Positions 18,452 through 29,023 of a stretch of DNA of 64,000 bases are shown in pieces. Location: the NCBI RefSeq assembly GCF_025263565.1, contig NZ_CP079865.1, forward strand, positions 1,550,001 through 1,614,000. Reading direction: 5' to 3'. The position numbers and the translations under genes were made by a program. The stretch's first letter is position 1; each line of letters opens with the position of its first letter. The notes under the pieces were generated by a model. The model had not been told where the DNA came from. It did no database searches and worked only from the letters and a program-made list of their open reading frames with translations. The DNA is from Mycobacterium sp. SMC-8. Its GTDB lineage: Bacteria; Actinomycetota; Actinomycetes; Mycobacteriales; Mycobacteriaceae.

Positions 18452-19705
18452 GTGGATCCGCTGGCGCCGCTGGGTCGCAATGAGATGTGCTGGTGTGGAT
18501 CGGGTGTGAAATACAAGCGCTGTCATGGCAATCACCGCCCCGGCTCGCAGCCGGGCGCACCGCTGCCGCCCGACTTGGAGGGCAGCGTTTTCTTGAGCCC
18601 GACCGTGAATATGGCCGGCGATGCGATCACTGTCCCGGAGGGCGGAGCCCCCTTCAGGATCGTCGAGACTGAGCTGGCTGCCAGAGCTGTCAAATACACA
18701 AATTGGGACTCGCACCTCATTGAGGTTGCCGCATCTGCTGGTCAAGTGTTGTCTCCCCCCGATCTCGGGCGACTTCGAATCGAAGTCCTAAGCAGACTGA
18801 CATCACTCAGTACCGATGATTCGGAGCTGAGCGACGAGGTCAAGCATGGGATTCTCCTTCTGGCAGCGCAATCAATCCGGACGGTAAGCGCTCTCGCTCA
18901 GAAAGCTCCGAAACCGTCGATGCTCTGGAATCAAGAGCTCGATCCAGCGAAGTTCCTCGGCCGCACCCTGCTCTTGGCAGACCACGTGGTGATGCCAGAT
19001 CGCGTCTTCGAGGTGCTTTTGGGAGGTCCACAAAACAGATCCCTAAGGAGGGCAGCAGAAAACGAGCTGAAACTGAGCAAACTCCTCAGTGCAGGACTGG
19101 TGATCCCGGTGCCTATCGGACCAGCGATTGCTCTGAGCGGTGCGGCATCTATCAAGCTCACCAACCACGACTTAGAAGATGCCGCGCTCGTCTCCTGGGT
19201 TAGGGACCAGCTCATTCTCGAAGGCCCGACTGCACGAGAAGCCCTATTTGTGCGAGCTAAAGACGATCTGTCGATGTACGCCGACAAGTTTTGGCTCTAC
19301 AGCCATATCGACCCTGACTCCCTGAGCGCGGGCGACGGGCGATTCACATCCCGCATGCTCCAATCCTATGACCCAGCACACGATTACAACCCGTGGATCA
19401 AGCAGGTGTCAGACTCCGCAATCAGCTTCTACGTGCAGCGAACGGCCAAGCGACTCGTCACGGCAGACGTCTACGGCTCCGACTACGTGTCAGCGTCGAT
19501 GTTCGAAGCACGGCTCCTCGACCGTCGAGGGCGCAGTAGCGGCAACACAGCTGCTCAGGCCGCAATGTGGGCCGACATCCCCCACCTCCCGAATCTTTCC
19601 GCCCCCGACCTCGTCAAAATAATTCAGAACGAGCAAGCCGTTGACGACCTGCGGCGACTCTTAAGAGCCTCGCTAGTTACAGTGTCAACGGCGGCCGAAA
19701 ATTGA
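18452..19705 (+). pseudogene. SEC-C zinc-motif protein, 5' portion, disrupted by IS21-A
   Basis: Starts at GTG 18452 with GAAAGGG 8 bp upstream (GTG 18443 is an alternative). The N-terminus RNEMCWCGSGVKYKRCHG is a SEC-C zinc-binding motif. The rest is a helical domain I cannot name. The native frame is cut at 19682 by an IS21 element with a TACAG duplication, and the last residues to the stop at 19703-19705 are IS-encoded. Joining 18452-19682, 27177-27241, 29890-29899 and 31721-31938 gives exactly 508 codons with no internal stop, so the original was 507 aa. SEC-C tags occur on many stress and defence proteins. A role with the upstream nuclease-like genes is inference. Confidence 0.85.
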
Positions 19706-19742
19706 CCCCTTTTCGTCGGTTGAAAATTGACCCCCTTGGTGT

Positions 19743-20084
19743 TCATTCTTCGGTTGTCGATCCCGGGACTCTCCCGAGGTCGCGGTCTTTGATGCGGTAG
19801 GAGTCGCCCTTGAGGGCGATGACTTCGGCGTGGTGGACCAGGCGGTCGATCATGGCTGCAGCAACGACGTCGTCGCCGAAGACTTCGCCCCAGCGGCCGA
19901 AGGGTTTGTTGGAGGTGACGATCAGGGAGGCACGTTCGTAGCGGCTGGAGACCAGCTGGAAGAACAGGTTGGCCGCTTCGGGTTCGAACGGGATGTAGCC
20001 GACCTCATCGATAACGAGCAGCGGGTAGCGCCCGAGCCGGACGAGTTCTTGTTGCAGCCGCCCGGCGTGATGAGCCTCCGCCAG
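19743..20084 (-). pseudogene. istB: istB of IS21-A, 3' portion
   Basis: C-terminal part of the IstB AAA+ helper ATPase: PLLVIDEVGYIPF is the Walker B region, followed by SLIVTSNKPFGRWGEVFGD. It joins in frame to the 5' portion at 25359-25823; together they make 269 codons including the stop. The break is the CCAG target duplication of IS21-B. Confidence 0.9.
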
Positions 20085-20146
20085 TGACGGCGCTCATCGA
20101 AAGTCCCCAGGTGTGCTCGTTGAAATTCCCCACCTGTGAGCAGCGG

Positions 20147-20580
20147 TCAGTGTAGTGGTTGGCGGGTGCCGGTGGTGGTTCGGCGGATGGTTTCGGCGGC
20201 GTCGTGGTGGTCTCGGAGTCGGTAGGACTGGCCGTCGAGGTTGATGACCACTGAGCGGTGGAGCAGGCGGTCGAGCATGGCGGCGGCCACGGTGGTGTCG
20301 CCGAGGATGTCGCCCCAGGCGCCGACGCCTCGGTTGGTGGTGATGACGATGCTGGTCTTCAAATATCGTTGGGAGACAACCTGAAACAGTGCTGAGGCGG
20401 CCTCCGCCGGTAGTGGCAGATACCCGAGCTCGTCGATGACCAGCAGGGTGGGGCCGGCGTAGAACCGCATGGTGGTGGCCCATCGGCCTTCGATGGCGGC
20501 GCGGTGGCACCGAGCGGCCAGGTCGGCGGCGGTGGTGAAGTAGGTCCGGTAGCCAGCATGTGCTGCAGCGCGTGCCAATC
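20147..20580 (-). pseudogene. istB: istB of IS21-B, 3' portion
   Basis: C-terminal part of IstB (TLLVIDELGYLPLPAEAA, IVITTNRGVGAWGDILGD). It joins in frame with 23442-23859 to give 284 codons once the IS3 element and one copy of its ATC duplication are removed. Confidence 0.9.
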
Positions 20581-20619
20581 TGACCCGTCCCGGCGAGTCC
20601 GGAGACTGCATTCGTTGAT

Positions 20620-20919
20620 TCATCCCGCCTTCGGTGGGATGCGTCTGTGATCGTAGTGGAGCTTCTCGACGGCCTCGGGGGTGAAGTCGTCGAGGTACTC
20701 GTGCGGGCGTTCGGTGTTGAACCACATCACCCACTCGGCGGTCGCCAACTCGACCTGGTTGACGTCACGCCAGGGGCCTTGGCGCCGGATGACCTCGTTC
20801 TTGAAGGACCCGACGGTGGTCTCGGCCAAGGCGTTGTCCAGCGCGTCGCCGACCGAGCCGACCGAGGGATCGACGCCTTCGTCGATGAGCCGCTGGGTGA
20901 AGGCCACCGAGGTGTACTG
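20620..20919 (-). pseudogene. IS3 orfB, 3' portion
   Basis: C-terminal end of the rve integrase: DALDNALAETTVGSFKNEVI contains the catalytic Glu, followed by WFNTERPHEYLDDFTPEA. It joins in frame at Ser-Gln-Tyr with the 5' portion 22402-23067, making 322 codons. Confidence 0.9.
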
Positions 20920-22398
20920 GGCGGGTTCAATCGGTCGTTGCAACACCGGGTTGTTGGAGTGAGTGTAGCTGTTGGGCAAAGACTTCGGCGGGAGTCTTCC
21001 AGCCGAGGACCTTTCGGGGTCGGTTGTTGAGCGTCAGTGCGACCGCTTCGAGGTCTTGAGCCGACCATCGAGATAAGTCGGTGCCTTTCGGAAAGTACTG
21101 ACGCAGAACGCCATTGGTGTTCTCGTTAGTAGGCCGCTGCCATGGCGAGTGCGGGTCGGCGAAAAACACCTTCGTTCCGGTGTCGAAGGTGAACTGGGCG
21201 TGCGCGGCCAACTCTTTGCCGCGGTCCCATGTCAACGTCTGACGCAGCTGCTTGGGTAGCTGTGCCAGTGAGGCGATCAGGGCAGCGTTCATCGCCTCGG
21301 CGCCGTAGCCGCTGAGCGCCGGCCCGTTCTTCACCGGCGGCGCCAGACCCCACCCCTCGAGGCGGGGAAGGTGAACCAGCATCACCGAGCGGCTCTTGCG
21401 TTCCACCACGGTGGCAATCGCCGACCGGCCCGCACCGATGATCAAATCACCCTCCCAATGCCCAGGAACTGCGCGATCGGCGGCTTCGGCAGGGCGTTTG
21501 CTGATCACGACGTCCGCGGTGACATGTCCCTGCGGTTTGTTCTGTGTCCTGGCCCGCGGGACCCGCAGCGCACGACCGGTCCGCAGGCACGCGACCAATT
21601 CCCGTTTGAGCGCCCCACGCCCCTCGATGAACAAGGACTGATAGATCGCCTCATGGCTGATGCGCATGGACTCATCATCGGGGAAATCCAGCGGTAAGCG
21701 GTGGGCAATCTGTTCCGGGCTCCATGCTGTCGACCACCGTCGGTCTTGTCGGTGCGGCTTGTTGCGGCCGTTCCAGGCCTTGGTCTGCGGACCTGCGACG
21801 GCGGTGCCGTCGGGTCCGCGGACACTGCCATCGAGCCGCTGCTGCACGTACTCACGCAGCTGCGGGTTGACTGCCAGTTTCGCGGGTTTCGGGCGCTTTG
21901 CTGCTTGCTGGGCCTTCCACTGCGCCACCCCTGCGCGGTACACCTGCGTGCCGCTGCGGGTGGCTGCGTTGCGCCGCAGTTCCCGCGAAACTGTCGAGGG
22001 GTCACGCTTGATCTCGCGGGCGATCTCACGCACCCCGGCGCCCTGGGCGCGTAGCAGTGCGATCTCCTCCCGCTCGGCGAACGACAGATACCGGCCCGTG
22101 GGCTCATCCAGACTGATCGGCGTCATGCCGCCAGCGTGGTGGAACCACCTGGTCGCCACCGGTGTCGACACGCCGACCTCTGCGGCTGCGTCGTCGGTGG
22201 AGACACCCTGGGCGATCAGCCGCCAAAACTGACGCTGCACCGACCGCGACGGGTCCGGGCGCCCTGGTGAGCGCATCGCAGGCCGCAACGCACGGTCAGC
22301 CGCCCACTGCCGTCGCCTACCAACCGATTCCGCGTCCTTACGCTTGGCCACACCACACCTCCGTGATCAAGGTGTTGCGACGACCAGTTGAATCCGCC
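20920..22398 (-). mobile_element. IS30-family element, innermost of the nest
   Basis: Inverted ends GGCGGGTTCAATCGGTCGTT at 20920 and GGCGGATTCAACTGGTCGTC at 22398 (other strand), with 3-bp duplication CTG at 20917-20919 and 22399-22401. It is 1479 bp and carries one intact transposase. Confidence 0.92.
20927..22351 (-). CDS. IS30-family transposase
   Basis: 474 aa. The N-terminal HTH region includes YLSFAEREEIALLRAQGAGV and REIAREIKRDPSTVSRELRR, the IS30 signature. The DDE domain has GHWEGDLIIG (first Asp), TLTWDRGKELA (second Asp) and PWQRPTNENTNGVLRQYFPK (Glu). Intact, and the youngest insertion of the nest because nothing interrupts it. Confidence 0.95.
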   Translation of the reverse strand: MAKRKDAESVGRRRQWAADRALRPAMRSPGRPDPSRSVQRQFWRLIAQGVSTDDAAAEVGVSTPVATRWFHHAGGMTPISLDEPTGRYLSFAEREEIALLRAQGAGVREIAREIKRDPSTVSRELRRNAATRSGTQVYRAGVAQWKAQQAAKRPKPAKLAVNPQLREYVQQRLDGSVRGPDGTAVAGPQTKAWNGRNKPHRQDRRWSTAWSPEQIAHRLPLDFPDDESMRISHEAIYQSLFIEGRGALKRELVACLRTGRALRVPRARTQNKPQGHVTADVVISKRPAEAADRAVPGHWEGDLIIGAGRSAIATVVERKSRSVMLVHLPRLEGWGLAPPVKNGPALSGYGAEAMNAALIASLAQLPKQLRQTLTWDRGKELAAHAQFTFDTGTKVFFADPHSPWQRPTNENTNGVLRQYFPKGTDLSRWSAQDLEAVALTLNNRPRKVLGWKTPAEVFAQQLHSLQQPGVATTD

Positions 22399-22401
22399 CT
22401 G

Positions 22402-23067
22402 GCTGCCCGCGTCGCTGTGGGCGATCAGCCCGTGCAGGCTGGTGGTTCCGTCCTGTGCGCGGGTGAAGAAGGCGTGCTCGACGGCGTCGAGGACCAGGTC
22501 GGTGGTCATCGTCCGGGCGGCCCGCCACCCGAGGATCCGACGGCTGTAGGCGTCGATGACGAACGCGACGTAGACGAACCCCATCCAGGTCGAGACGTAG
22601 GTGAAGTCGGCTACCCACAACCGATTCGGTGCAGCCGCGTAGAACCGGCGGTCGACGAGGTCGGGGTATCGGACGTGGGTGTCGTCGGCGACGGTCGTAC
22701 GGTGCTTAGATCCGTAACGCGCACCCTCCCAACCGTTTTCACGCATCACCCGCTCCACGGTGCAGCGCGCCGCATCGTGATCTCGACCACGCAACCAGAT
22801 CCAGAGTTTGCGCGATCCCAACGTCTGCACGAACTTCCCGGTCTTGCGGTCTTCCCTTGCCGCGGTGATGATCTCGACCAACTCGGCGTCGCGGACCTGG
22901 CGCCGTGTCGGTGTCTTGGCGATCCACTCGTAGAACGTCGACGGGCTGATCGGCATGCCGTGCTCGGAGAGCACGGCGCACATGGGCTCGACACCCCAGC
23001 GCAGTCCGGCCCCGCCGTCGGGGCCGGCCACCTGCTGGTCCTTGTGTTCGGCGATGAACCGAATCAC
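22402..23067 (-). pseudogene. IS3 orfB, 5' portion
   Basis: Starts at GTG 23067, overlapping the orfA stop. Contains the HTH_21 region (GMPISPSTFYEWIAK), NRLWVADFTYVSTWMGF with the first catalytic Asp, and LIAHSDAGSQ with the second, where the IS30 element interrupts it. Confidence 0.9.
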
Positions 23068-23387
23068 CGTCTCCCGGGCCGGTCGAGCTCGGCCCCGAAG
23101 AAAATCGCCGCTGCCTTCAAGATCTCATTGGCCCGACGCAGCTCGGCGATCTCCCTGCGCAGCGCCTTGTTCTCCTCGGCGATCTGAGTCGTCACCCCCG
23201 GCCGCTGGCCGGTATCGACCTCCGAACGCCGTATCCAGGTCCGCAACGTCTCCGGGGTGCCGATTCCCAACATGCCCGCGACCGCGGTGATCGCCGCCCA
23301 CTGCGACGGGTACTGCGGGCGGACTTCGGCGACCATGCGCACCGCACGCTCACGAAGCTCCTCGGGGTACTTGCTGACACGTCCCAT
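23064..23387 (-). CDS. IS3-family OrfA (HTH protein)
   Basis: 107 aa with an N-terminal transposase_8 HTH (YPEELRERAVRMVAE) and a C-terminal leucine-rich coiled coil (EENKALRREIAELRRANEIL). Intact, but useless without orfB. Confidence 0.92.
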   Translation of the reverse strand: MGRVSKYPEELRERAVRMVAEVRPQYPSQWAAITAVAGMLGIGTPETLRTWIRRSEVDTGQRPGVTTQIAEENKALRREIAELRRANEILKAAAIFFGAELDRPGRR

Positions 23388-23441
23388 AACCCAGATCCTC
23401 CCAAGATCGGAAGTCTCCGGAAACGCCGGGACGGGTCAATC

Positions 23442-23859
23442 CGACCGACAGGTGCGTCTTTCCGGTGCCCGGTGGGCCGATGAGCAGGATGTTGGTCGCT
23501 GATTCCAGATAGCGGCAGGTGCCCAGTTCGTCGATGAGCTTGCGGTCGATGCCCGCGGCGGCGTCGACATCGAAGTCGGCCAGGGTGGCCGGGGTGGGGA
23601 TGCAGGCGAACCGCAGCCGGCCGGCCAGTCGGCGGGCGGTGCTGGCCTCGACTTCGACGGCGAGCAGCCGTTCGAGTGCCACGGTCAGCGACAGTCCCTC
23701 GGAGCTGGCTTCGTCGAGTACCGCGGGCAGGGCTTCGGCGCAGGCGTGCAGTTTGAGCGCGGCCAGATGGGAGCGCAGTTGTTGGTATCTGCTGGCCGAT
23801 GCCGACGGCGTCTCATCGGTGGTCGTGGTGGTCTTCTTGGTGCGTGGGGTGGGGGTCAT
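23442..23859 (-). pseudogene. istB: istB of IS21-B, 5' portion
   Basis: N-terminal part of IstB from ATG 23859, ending after the Walker A motif LLIGPPGTGKTHLSVGL, where the IS3 element is inserted. Confidence 0.9.
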
Positions 23860-25216
23860 TGGATGGTCCTTCGTTGGGCGGCCCGCTCGTAGGCAGACAG
23901 GTCGATGACGGTGGAATCGGTTGACGGCGTTGTTGTCTCGGATATCTCGGGATCGTCAGATGCGAGCCGAAGTAGTTGTGCGGCAGCGGCTTTGGCGGCC
24001 AGGCCGGGTGGGATGCGTTCCTTGCGGCGGTGTGGACGCCCGGTGGCCGCGGTCGCCATGGCCGCGGCGTCCAGGGCGATGACATGACCGCTGTCGCGGA
24101 CCATCACCCCGAGCCCGTCAGCGGCCATCCGGTGCCGCGCGATCACGATCCCGCCGGTGGTGGCGATGTCGCAGAACTCACCCCCGACCGGATGCGACAC
24201 CACCACCTGGGCGGCGGCGAGCTCTGGTGGCACCGAGTAGCGGTTGCCGCGGTAGGACACCAGCGCTTGGCGCGAGGCCGTGCGAGCCTCGGAGACGATC
24301 ACCGGATACGCCTGCGCCGGCACCGGGTGCAGGGGCTCGGCCTTGGCGATTACGGCGACCGAGGACCGCCCGTCGGCAGTGGCCCGCAGCCGGGTGTCAC
24401 CACGGACCCGCGCGAAGCGGTCCAGGCTGGCTTGAGCCATCTCGACGGTGGCTTCGTCGGCCAGGGTGCGCCACCAGCGCTGCGCCGCAGTGTGGTTGAC
24501 CTTCTCCACCACGCCCTTGCGGTTGCCGCGCCGGGCCGGGCAGATCGCCACCGAGACCCCGTAGTGCTTGGCCACCCCAGCGAACGAGGCGGTCACCCGG
24601 CCGCTGCCGGGATCACAGACCGTGGCCATCCGGTCGAACCGCCACACCCGGTCAAGCCACCGAGATCACGGGCCACGCGGTCCAGCCCGGCGACCAGGTG
24701 CGGCTGATCCTCGCTCGCCGCCAGGAAGCCGCGCCACTTACCGGAATGCGCCAGCGACCCGACCAACAGATGTGCGGTCTTGCCCCAGCCCCACGATGCC
24801 GGCGGATTGGGCAATTCCAGCCAGTCCCATTGGGTTTCATCACCCGGGGCGTGCGGGATCACCGCGTTCGGGCGATCGGTGGCCGTGCGGCAGGCTTCAC
24901 AGACTGGACGTAGATCCCGGGCGCGGATGTTGCGGGTCAAGCTCTGATACGACAGCGGAAACCCCAGGTCCTCGAGCTCGTCGAATAGGGTGCGCGCCCA
25001 CAGGTGCGGGTCCTCGGTCAGCCGCGCGACCACATAGTCGATGAACGGATCAAACGGATCCGGGTCGGGGCGGGCTCGCACCCCGGGGGTGCCGCCACCG
25101 GCCAGATACTTGCGGACCGTCTTACGGTCGAAACCGGTGTGGCGGGCGATCGCCGAGATCGACCAACCACGCTTGCGTAGGGCATGTACTTCCACATCGT
25201 CCTCCCATGTGAGCAT
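23856..25216 (-). pseudogene. istA: istA of IS21-B, frameshifted
   Basis: The transposase is read in two frames. 25216 to about 24650 gives the N-terminal HTH (GWSISAIARHTGFDRKTVRK) and the first part of the catalytic core (DETQWDWLEL). From about 24647 to 23856 come the rest of the core (VWRFDRMATVC, CPARRGNRKGVVEKVNHTAA) and the C-terminal domain. Adding one C near 24649 restores GLTRVWRFDRM. The stop overlaps the istB ATG. Confidence 0.85.
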
Positions 25217-25358
25217 GAGAAAGCGGGCCTCCTTCGGACAGTGCTGCAGGCGTTAGACACCAGCAGCATCGAAGGAGGCCCGCCCTTCTCGGCGGAGCCA
25301 CACGGGTGGGGAATTTCGATGAGCGTCAGTGGGGAATTTCAGTGAGCGCCGTCACCAG

Positions 25359-25823
25359 GCGGGCCACCCATTCCGAGGCGGTGGCGAATAAGGTTCGGTG
25401 GCCGGCCTGGCAGGCCCGGATCGCGATCCCGATCGCCAGATGGGTCTTGCCGGTGCCCGGTGGGCCGAGGAACACGACGTTGTCCTTGGCGGCGACGAAG
25501 TCCAGGGTGCCCAGATGGGCGATCAGGTCCCGTTTGAGGCCACGGGCATGGTCGAAGTCGAACTCCTCGAGAGACTTTCGTGACGGAAATCGCGCGGCCC
25601 GGATGCGGCCCTCCCCGCCATGGGACTCCCGGGCGGAGACTTCGCGCTGCAGACAGGCCACCAGGAATTCCTCATGGGTCCACGATTCGGTTCGGGCCCG
25701 CTCGGCCAGCCGTGACACCGCTTCGCGCATCGTGGGTGCCTTCAAGGCGCGGGTCAGGTAGGCGATCTCGGCGGTCAGATCCCGGTTGGTCGATGTCGCG
25801 GCCCGGGTGGTCTTGGCGGTCAT
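25359..25823 (-). pseudogene. istB: istB of IS21-A, 5' portion
   Basis: From ATG 25823, overlapping the istA stop (ATGA). Walker A is VVFLGPPGTGKTHLAIG. Interrupted by IS21-B after ...TASEWVARL. Confidence 0.9.
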
Positions 25824-27079
25824 GAGGCGAACCCGCCGTCACCGAGGTCGATACCCAGGGCGGTGTCGTAGTCAGTCAGCGACCGCTGCTCGACACACAA
25901 CGGGTCATCGTGTTCCCGGTTTGGGCGCAAGGCACTGACCCTGTTGTGCTGCAACTGGTTCGCTGCCTCACGGTGCTCGGGGTCGGTGATCGTCTGATGC
26001 CACGCCCACACCCGTTCGTGCTCGGCGACGGTCTTGCCGTCACAGAACACGACCACCCGGTCCAGGTCGGCGATCACCTCGATGCGCCGCCCGATCACCG
26101 CGGGGTGCACCGAGTAGTCGTTGGAGTCCAGCCGGATGTAGTGATCGCGGGCCAACCGGGTCGAGTTGCGCCAGCCCACCTCCGGAGCCACCGGCGGCAA
26201 CGTGAGCATGGCCGCCAGGTCTGCTCCGATCCGATCGGTCGGCGCACACCCCAACACGCGACGCCGACGGGTGTTGACCACATTCAGCCACTTCTGCAGC
26301 TGATAGTTGAAGTCCCCGGGCCCGGTGAAACTGCGACCCGGCAGAAACGACCTCTCCAAGTAGTCGTGGCTGCGCTCGACGATGCCCTTGTGCTCGGGCT
26401 CTCCGCCCTTGAGCACGATGACCTTGGTGCCCAGGACCCCGCGGAATGCCTGGCAGTCCCGGGTTAGTTCGGTCCTTCCGGCTCGCCACCGCCCGACCGC
26501 GCCCTCGCCGTCCCAGACCAGGGTGCGGGGCACCGCACCCAGCGCGGCGATCAGGTTCCACCAGCCGGCGAACAGGTCCTCGGCCCGCCGCGACGGGATC
26601 AGGATCGCCGAGAGCCACCGCGAGTACCCCAGCACCATCGTCAGCACCGGCAACTGCAACGCGGTCCGGGTCTGCCCATAGCCGACCGGAAGCGTCGTGG
26701 GTGGGAACCACAGGTCGCACTGCGCGATATCCCCGGCGTCATAGGACGTGCGCCCGGCAGGGTCCGGGGGCAGATACGCCGGGCGCAGCTCCCGGACCCG
26801 TTCCTTGAACACCGTGATGCCCCGCGTCCAGCCGACCCGCTCGGCGATCACCGTGGCCGGCATCGTCGGCACCGCTGCTAGCTGCGCCCGGATCGCGTCC
26901 TCGAACGCATCCACCGCTGACCCCGCCGGCCTGCGCACGTACTTCGGCGGCCCGTCGGAGGCCACCGCCGCCCGCACCGTGTTGCGCGAGATCCCCAACG
27001 TCCTGGCAATCAACTTGATCGGCAACCCCTCGGTCTTATGCAACCGGCGGATCTCAGCCCAATCCTCCACTGACAACAC
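25820..27079 (-). CDS. istA: IS21-family transposase IstA (element A)
   Basis: About 419 aa from GTG 27079, chosen because GAGAGGAGAAGGGA precedes it; the frame opens further up to 27127. The HTH is LPIKLIARTLGISRNTVRAA. The rve core has YDAGDIAQCDLWFPP, TLVWDGEGAV and EHKGIVERSHDYLERSFLPG, then a C-terminal Mu-type domain. Intact, though its istB partner is broken. Confidence 0.92.
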   Translation of the reverse strand: MLSVEDWAEIRRLHKTEGLPIKLIARTLGISRNTVRAAVASDGPPKYVRRPAGSAVDAFEDAIRAQLAAVPTMPATVIAERVGWTRGITVFKERVRELRPAYLPPDPAGRTSYDAGDIAQCDLWFPPTTLPVGYGQTRTALQLPVLTMVLGYSRWLSAILIPSRRAEDLFAGWWNLIAALGAVPRTLVWDGEGAVGRWRAGRTELTRDCQAFRGVLGTKVIVLKGGEPEHKGIVERSHDYLERSFLPGRSFTGPGDFNYQLQKWLNVVNTRRRRVLGCAPTDRIGADLAAMLTLPPVAPEVGWRNSTRLARDHYIRLDSNDYSVHPAVIGRRIEVIADLDRVVVFCDGKTVAEHERVWAWHQTITDPEHREAANQLQHNRVSALRPNREHDDPLCVEQRSLTDYDTALGIDLGDGGFAS

Positions 27080-27176
27080 TCCCTTCTCCTCTCGGCTCGT
27101 AAGCCGAGACTCAGACGAAGGGGTCAAAATTCACCCGCCGACACGGGGTTAGTTTTCAGGCGACGCCGACATACAG

Positions 27177-27241
27177 CACGGACTCCTGGCGAACAAGCTG
27201 ACGTATTGACGGCGTTGGCTCATCAGCTAGACGCAACCTCG
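27177..27241 (+). pseudogene. SEC-C gene, 65-bp middle segment between two IS21 elements
   Basis: Encodes ARTPGEQADVLTALAHQLDATS in the frame of the SEC-C gene. It is the only native DNA left between the TACAG duplication of IS21-A and the CTCG duplication of IS21-C. Confidence 0.85.
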
Positions 27242-27400
27242 TGTCGTCTGCCAGGAGGATGGGACCAGTGTGAGCTGATTTTGCCAGGGTGATGGGACCA
27301 CCTGGATTGCCAGTTATGGGACCACCGGCGCGTCGCGTCGGTGGTCCCTTCATCTGTTCGTTTGATCGCCGTGACGGTCGAAGTCACGGAGGCGGCGGGC

Positions 27401-29022
27401 ATGGCTTTTCGGGAGGTCAGTGTGAACGAGATCAGGGAAGTGCTGCGGGTGTGGCTGGGGTCGCCGGGCTACCGGCACCGGGCTACCGCACGATCGCCGC
27501 GCATTGCGGCGTGGACCGCAAAACTGTGCGCCGCTACGTCGAGGCTGCGCAAGCGGCTGGTCTGCACCGCAGCGACGGCGTTGAGGCCGTCGATGACGGG
27601 TTGATCGGGGCTGTCGCCGACGCGGTGCGCCCGGTACGCCCGGATGGCCACGGCGCAGCGTGGGAACAGCTGCTGGGGTTCGAGGACCAGATCACCGCGT
27701 GGGTGGCCGGCGAGGGTGAGCAGCGTCCGTTGACGATCACCAAGATCGAGACCCTGCTGGCCCGTCAGGGGTGCGTGGTGCCGTATCGCACGTTGAACCG
27801 ATTCGCCGGTGAGCGTTGCGGTTTCGGCCGCAAGGACACCACGGTGCGGGTCGCCGACGGGGATCCCGGGGTGGAATGCCAGATCGATTTCGGCTACCTC
27901 GGGATGCTCACCGACGCCGATGGTGGGCGGCGCCGCAAGGTGCACGCGCTGATCTTCACCGCCGTCTACTCCCGGCACATGTTCGTGTGGCTGACCTACT
28001 CGCAGACCCTGGTGGCGGTGATCGCCGGATGTCAGGCGGCGTGGGAGTTCTTCGGAGGGGTGTTCGCGGTGCTGATCCCGGACAACCTCAAGCCGGTGAT
28101 CGCCGCCGCTGATGCGGTCAATCCCCGATTCACCCAGGGGTGGCTCGACTACGCCGGTCATGTCGGGTTCCTCACCGACCCGGCTCGGGTGCGCTCCCCA
28201 AAGGACAAACCGCGAGTGGAGCGTGCGGTGCAGTACGTGCGCCGAAACTTCTGGGACGGTGAAACATTCGCCAGTATTGAGCAGGCGCAGCAGGCTGTCA
28301 CCGTGTGGTGTCTTCGTACTGCCGGGACCCGCATCCACGGCACCACCTGCGCACGGCCGGTGGAGGTGTTCACCACCGAGGAGCAACCGCTGCTGCTGGC
28401 GGTGCCGGGGGCCTACGACGTGCCGGTGTTCAAAGCGGTCAAGGTGCACCGCGACTTCCACGCCGAGGTCGCCAAAGCCCTCTACTCGCTTCCTGAGCAG
28501 TGGATCGGGCACACCCTCGACGTGCGTGCTGACGGTGAGCTGGTGAAGTTCTATCACCGCGGTGTGCTGGTCAAAGTCCATCCTCGTCAGCCTGCGGGAG
28601 GCCGCAGTACCGACCGCGCTGATCTACCCGAACACAAAGTCGGTTACGCGCTGCGGGACTTAACGACGCTGATCGCCACCTGCGCCGCCTATGGCCCGAA
28701 CGTCGGGATCTACGCCGAACGCATCCTCGACGATCCGCTGCCGTGGACGCGGATGCGCACCGTCTACCGACTCCAGGGCCTGGTGCGCCGTTACGGCGCG
28801 CAGCGTGTCGAGCAGGCATGTTCGGTGGCACTGGATCTCGACGTCGTCTCGGTCAACAAGATCGCCTCGATGCTCGAGCGCGCCACCGAGAACACGATCC
28901 CGGCACTGCCGCTGGCCGTCGGCCAAACCGCTACCCGGTTCTCGCGCGATCCATCCGAATTCGGCACCACCTCAACATCATTGACCGTCATCGCCAATGC
29001 CGACTCCGAGGAGACCTGCTGA
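27401..29022 (+). pseudogene. istA: istA of IS21-C, frameshifted near 27457
   Basis: Starts MAFREVSVNEIREVLRVWL at ATG 27401 and then shifts frame to AGLPAPGYRTIAAHCGVDRK. The main frame carries the HTH (GYRTIAAHCGVDRKTVRRYV), VECQIDFGYLGML, LIPDNLKPVI and the SPKDKPRVERAVQYVRRNFW core. One small indel in the run CTGGGGTCG accounts for the break. Confidence 0.8.
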
Positions 29023-29023
29023 T

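Larger units (their letters stand above)
20581..23438 (-). mobile_element. IS3-family element, nested in istB of IS21-B
   Basis: Inverted ends TGACCCGTCCCGGCGAGTCC at 20581 and TGACCCGTCCCGGCGTTTCC at 23438 (other strand), with 3-bp duplication ATC at 20578-20580 and 23439-23441. It encodes orfA and an orfB split by an IS30 element. Confidence 0.92.
20085..25354 (-). mobile_element. IS21-family element B, nested in istB of IS21-A
   Basis: Inverted ends TGACGGCGCTCATCGAAA at 20085 and TGACGGCGCTCACTGAAA at 25354 (other strand), with duplicated target CCAG at 20081-20084 and 25355-25358. It carries istA with a frameshift and istB interrupted by an IS3 element, so it is probably dead. Confidence 0.92.
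19683..27171 (-). mobile_element. IS21-family element A, hosting three nested elements
   Basis: Ends TGTCAACGGCGGCCGAAAAT at 19683 and, on the other strand, TGTCGGCGTCGCCTGAAAAC at 27171 match at 20 of the first 27 positions. The target duplication TACAG lies at 19678-19682 and 27172-27176. It encodes istA and istB on the minus strand; istB is split by IS21-B. Without the inserts it would be about 2.2 kb. Confidence 0.9.

Noticed and set aside
27144..27171. Right end of IS21-A placed at the inner ACA (27143)
   Set aside because: The inner copy gives no target duplication. The outer end at 27171 matches the left end better, gives TACAG on both sides and restores the host reading frame.
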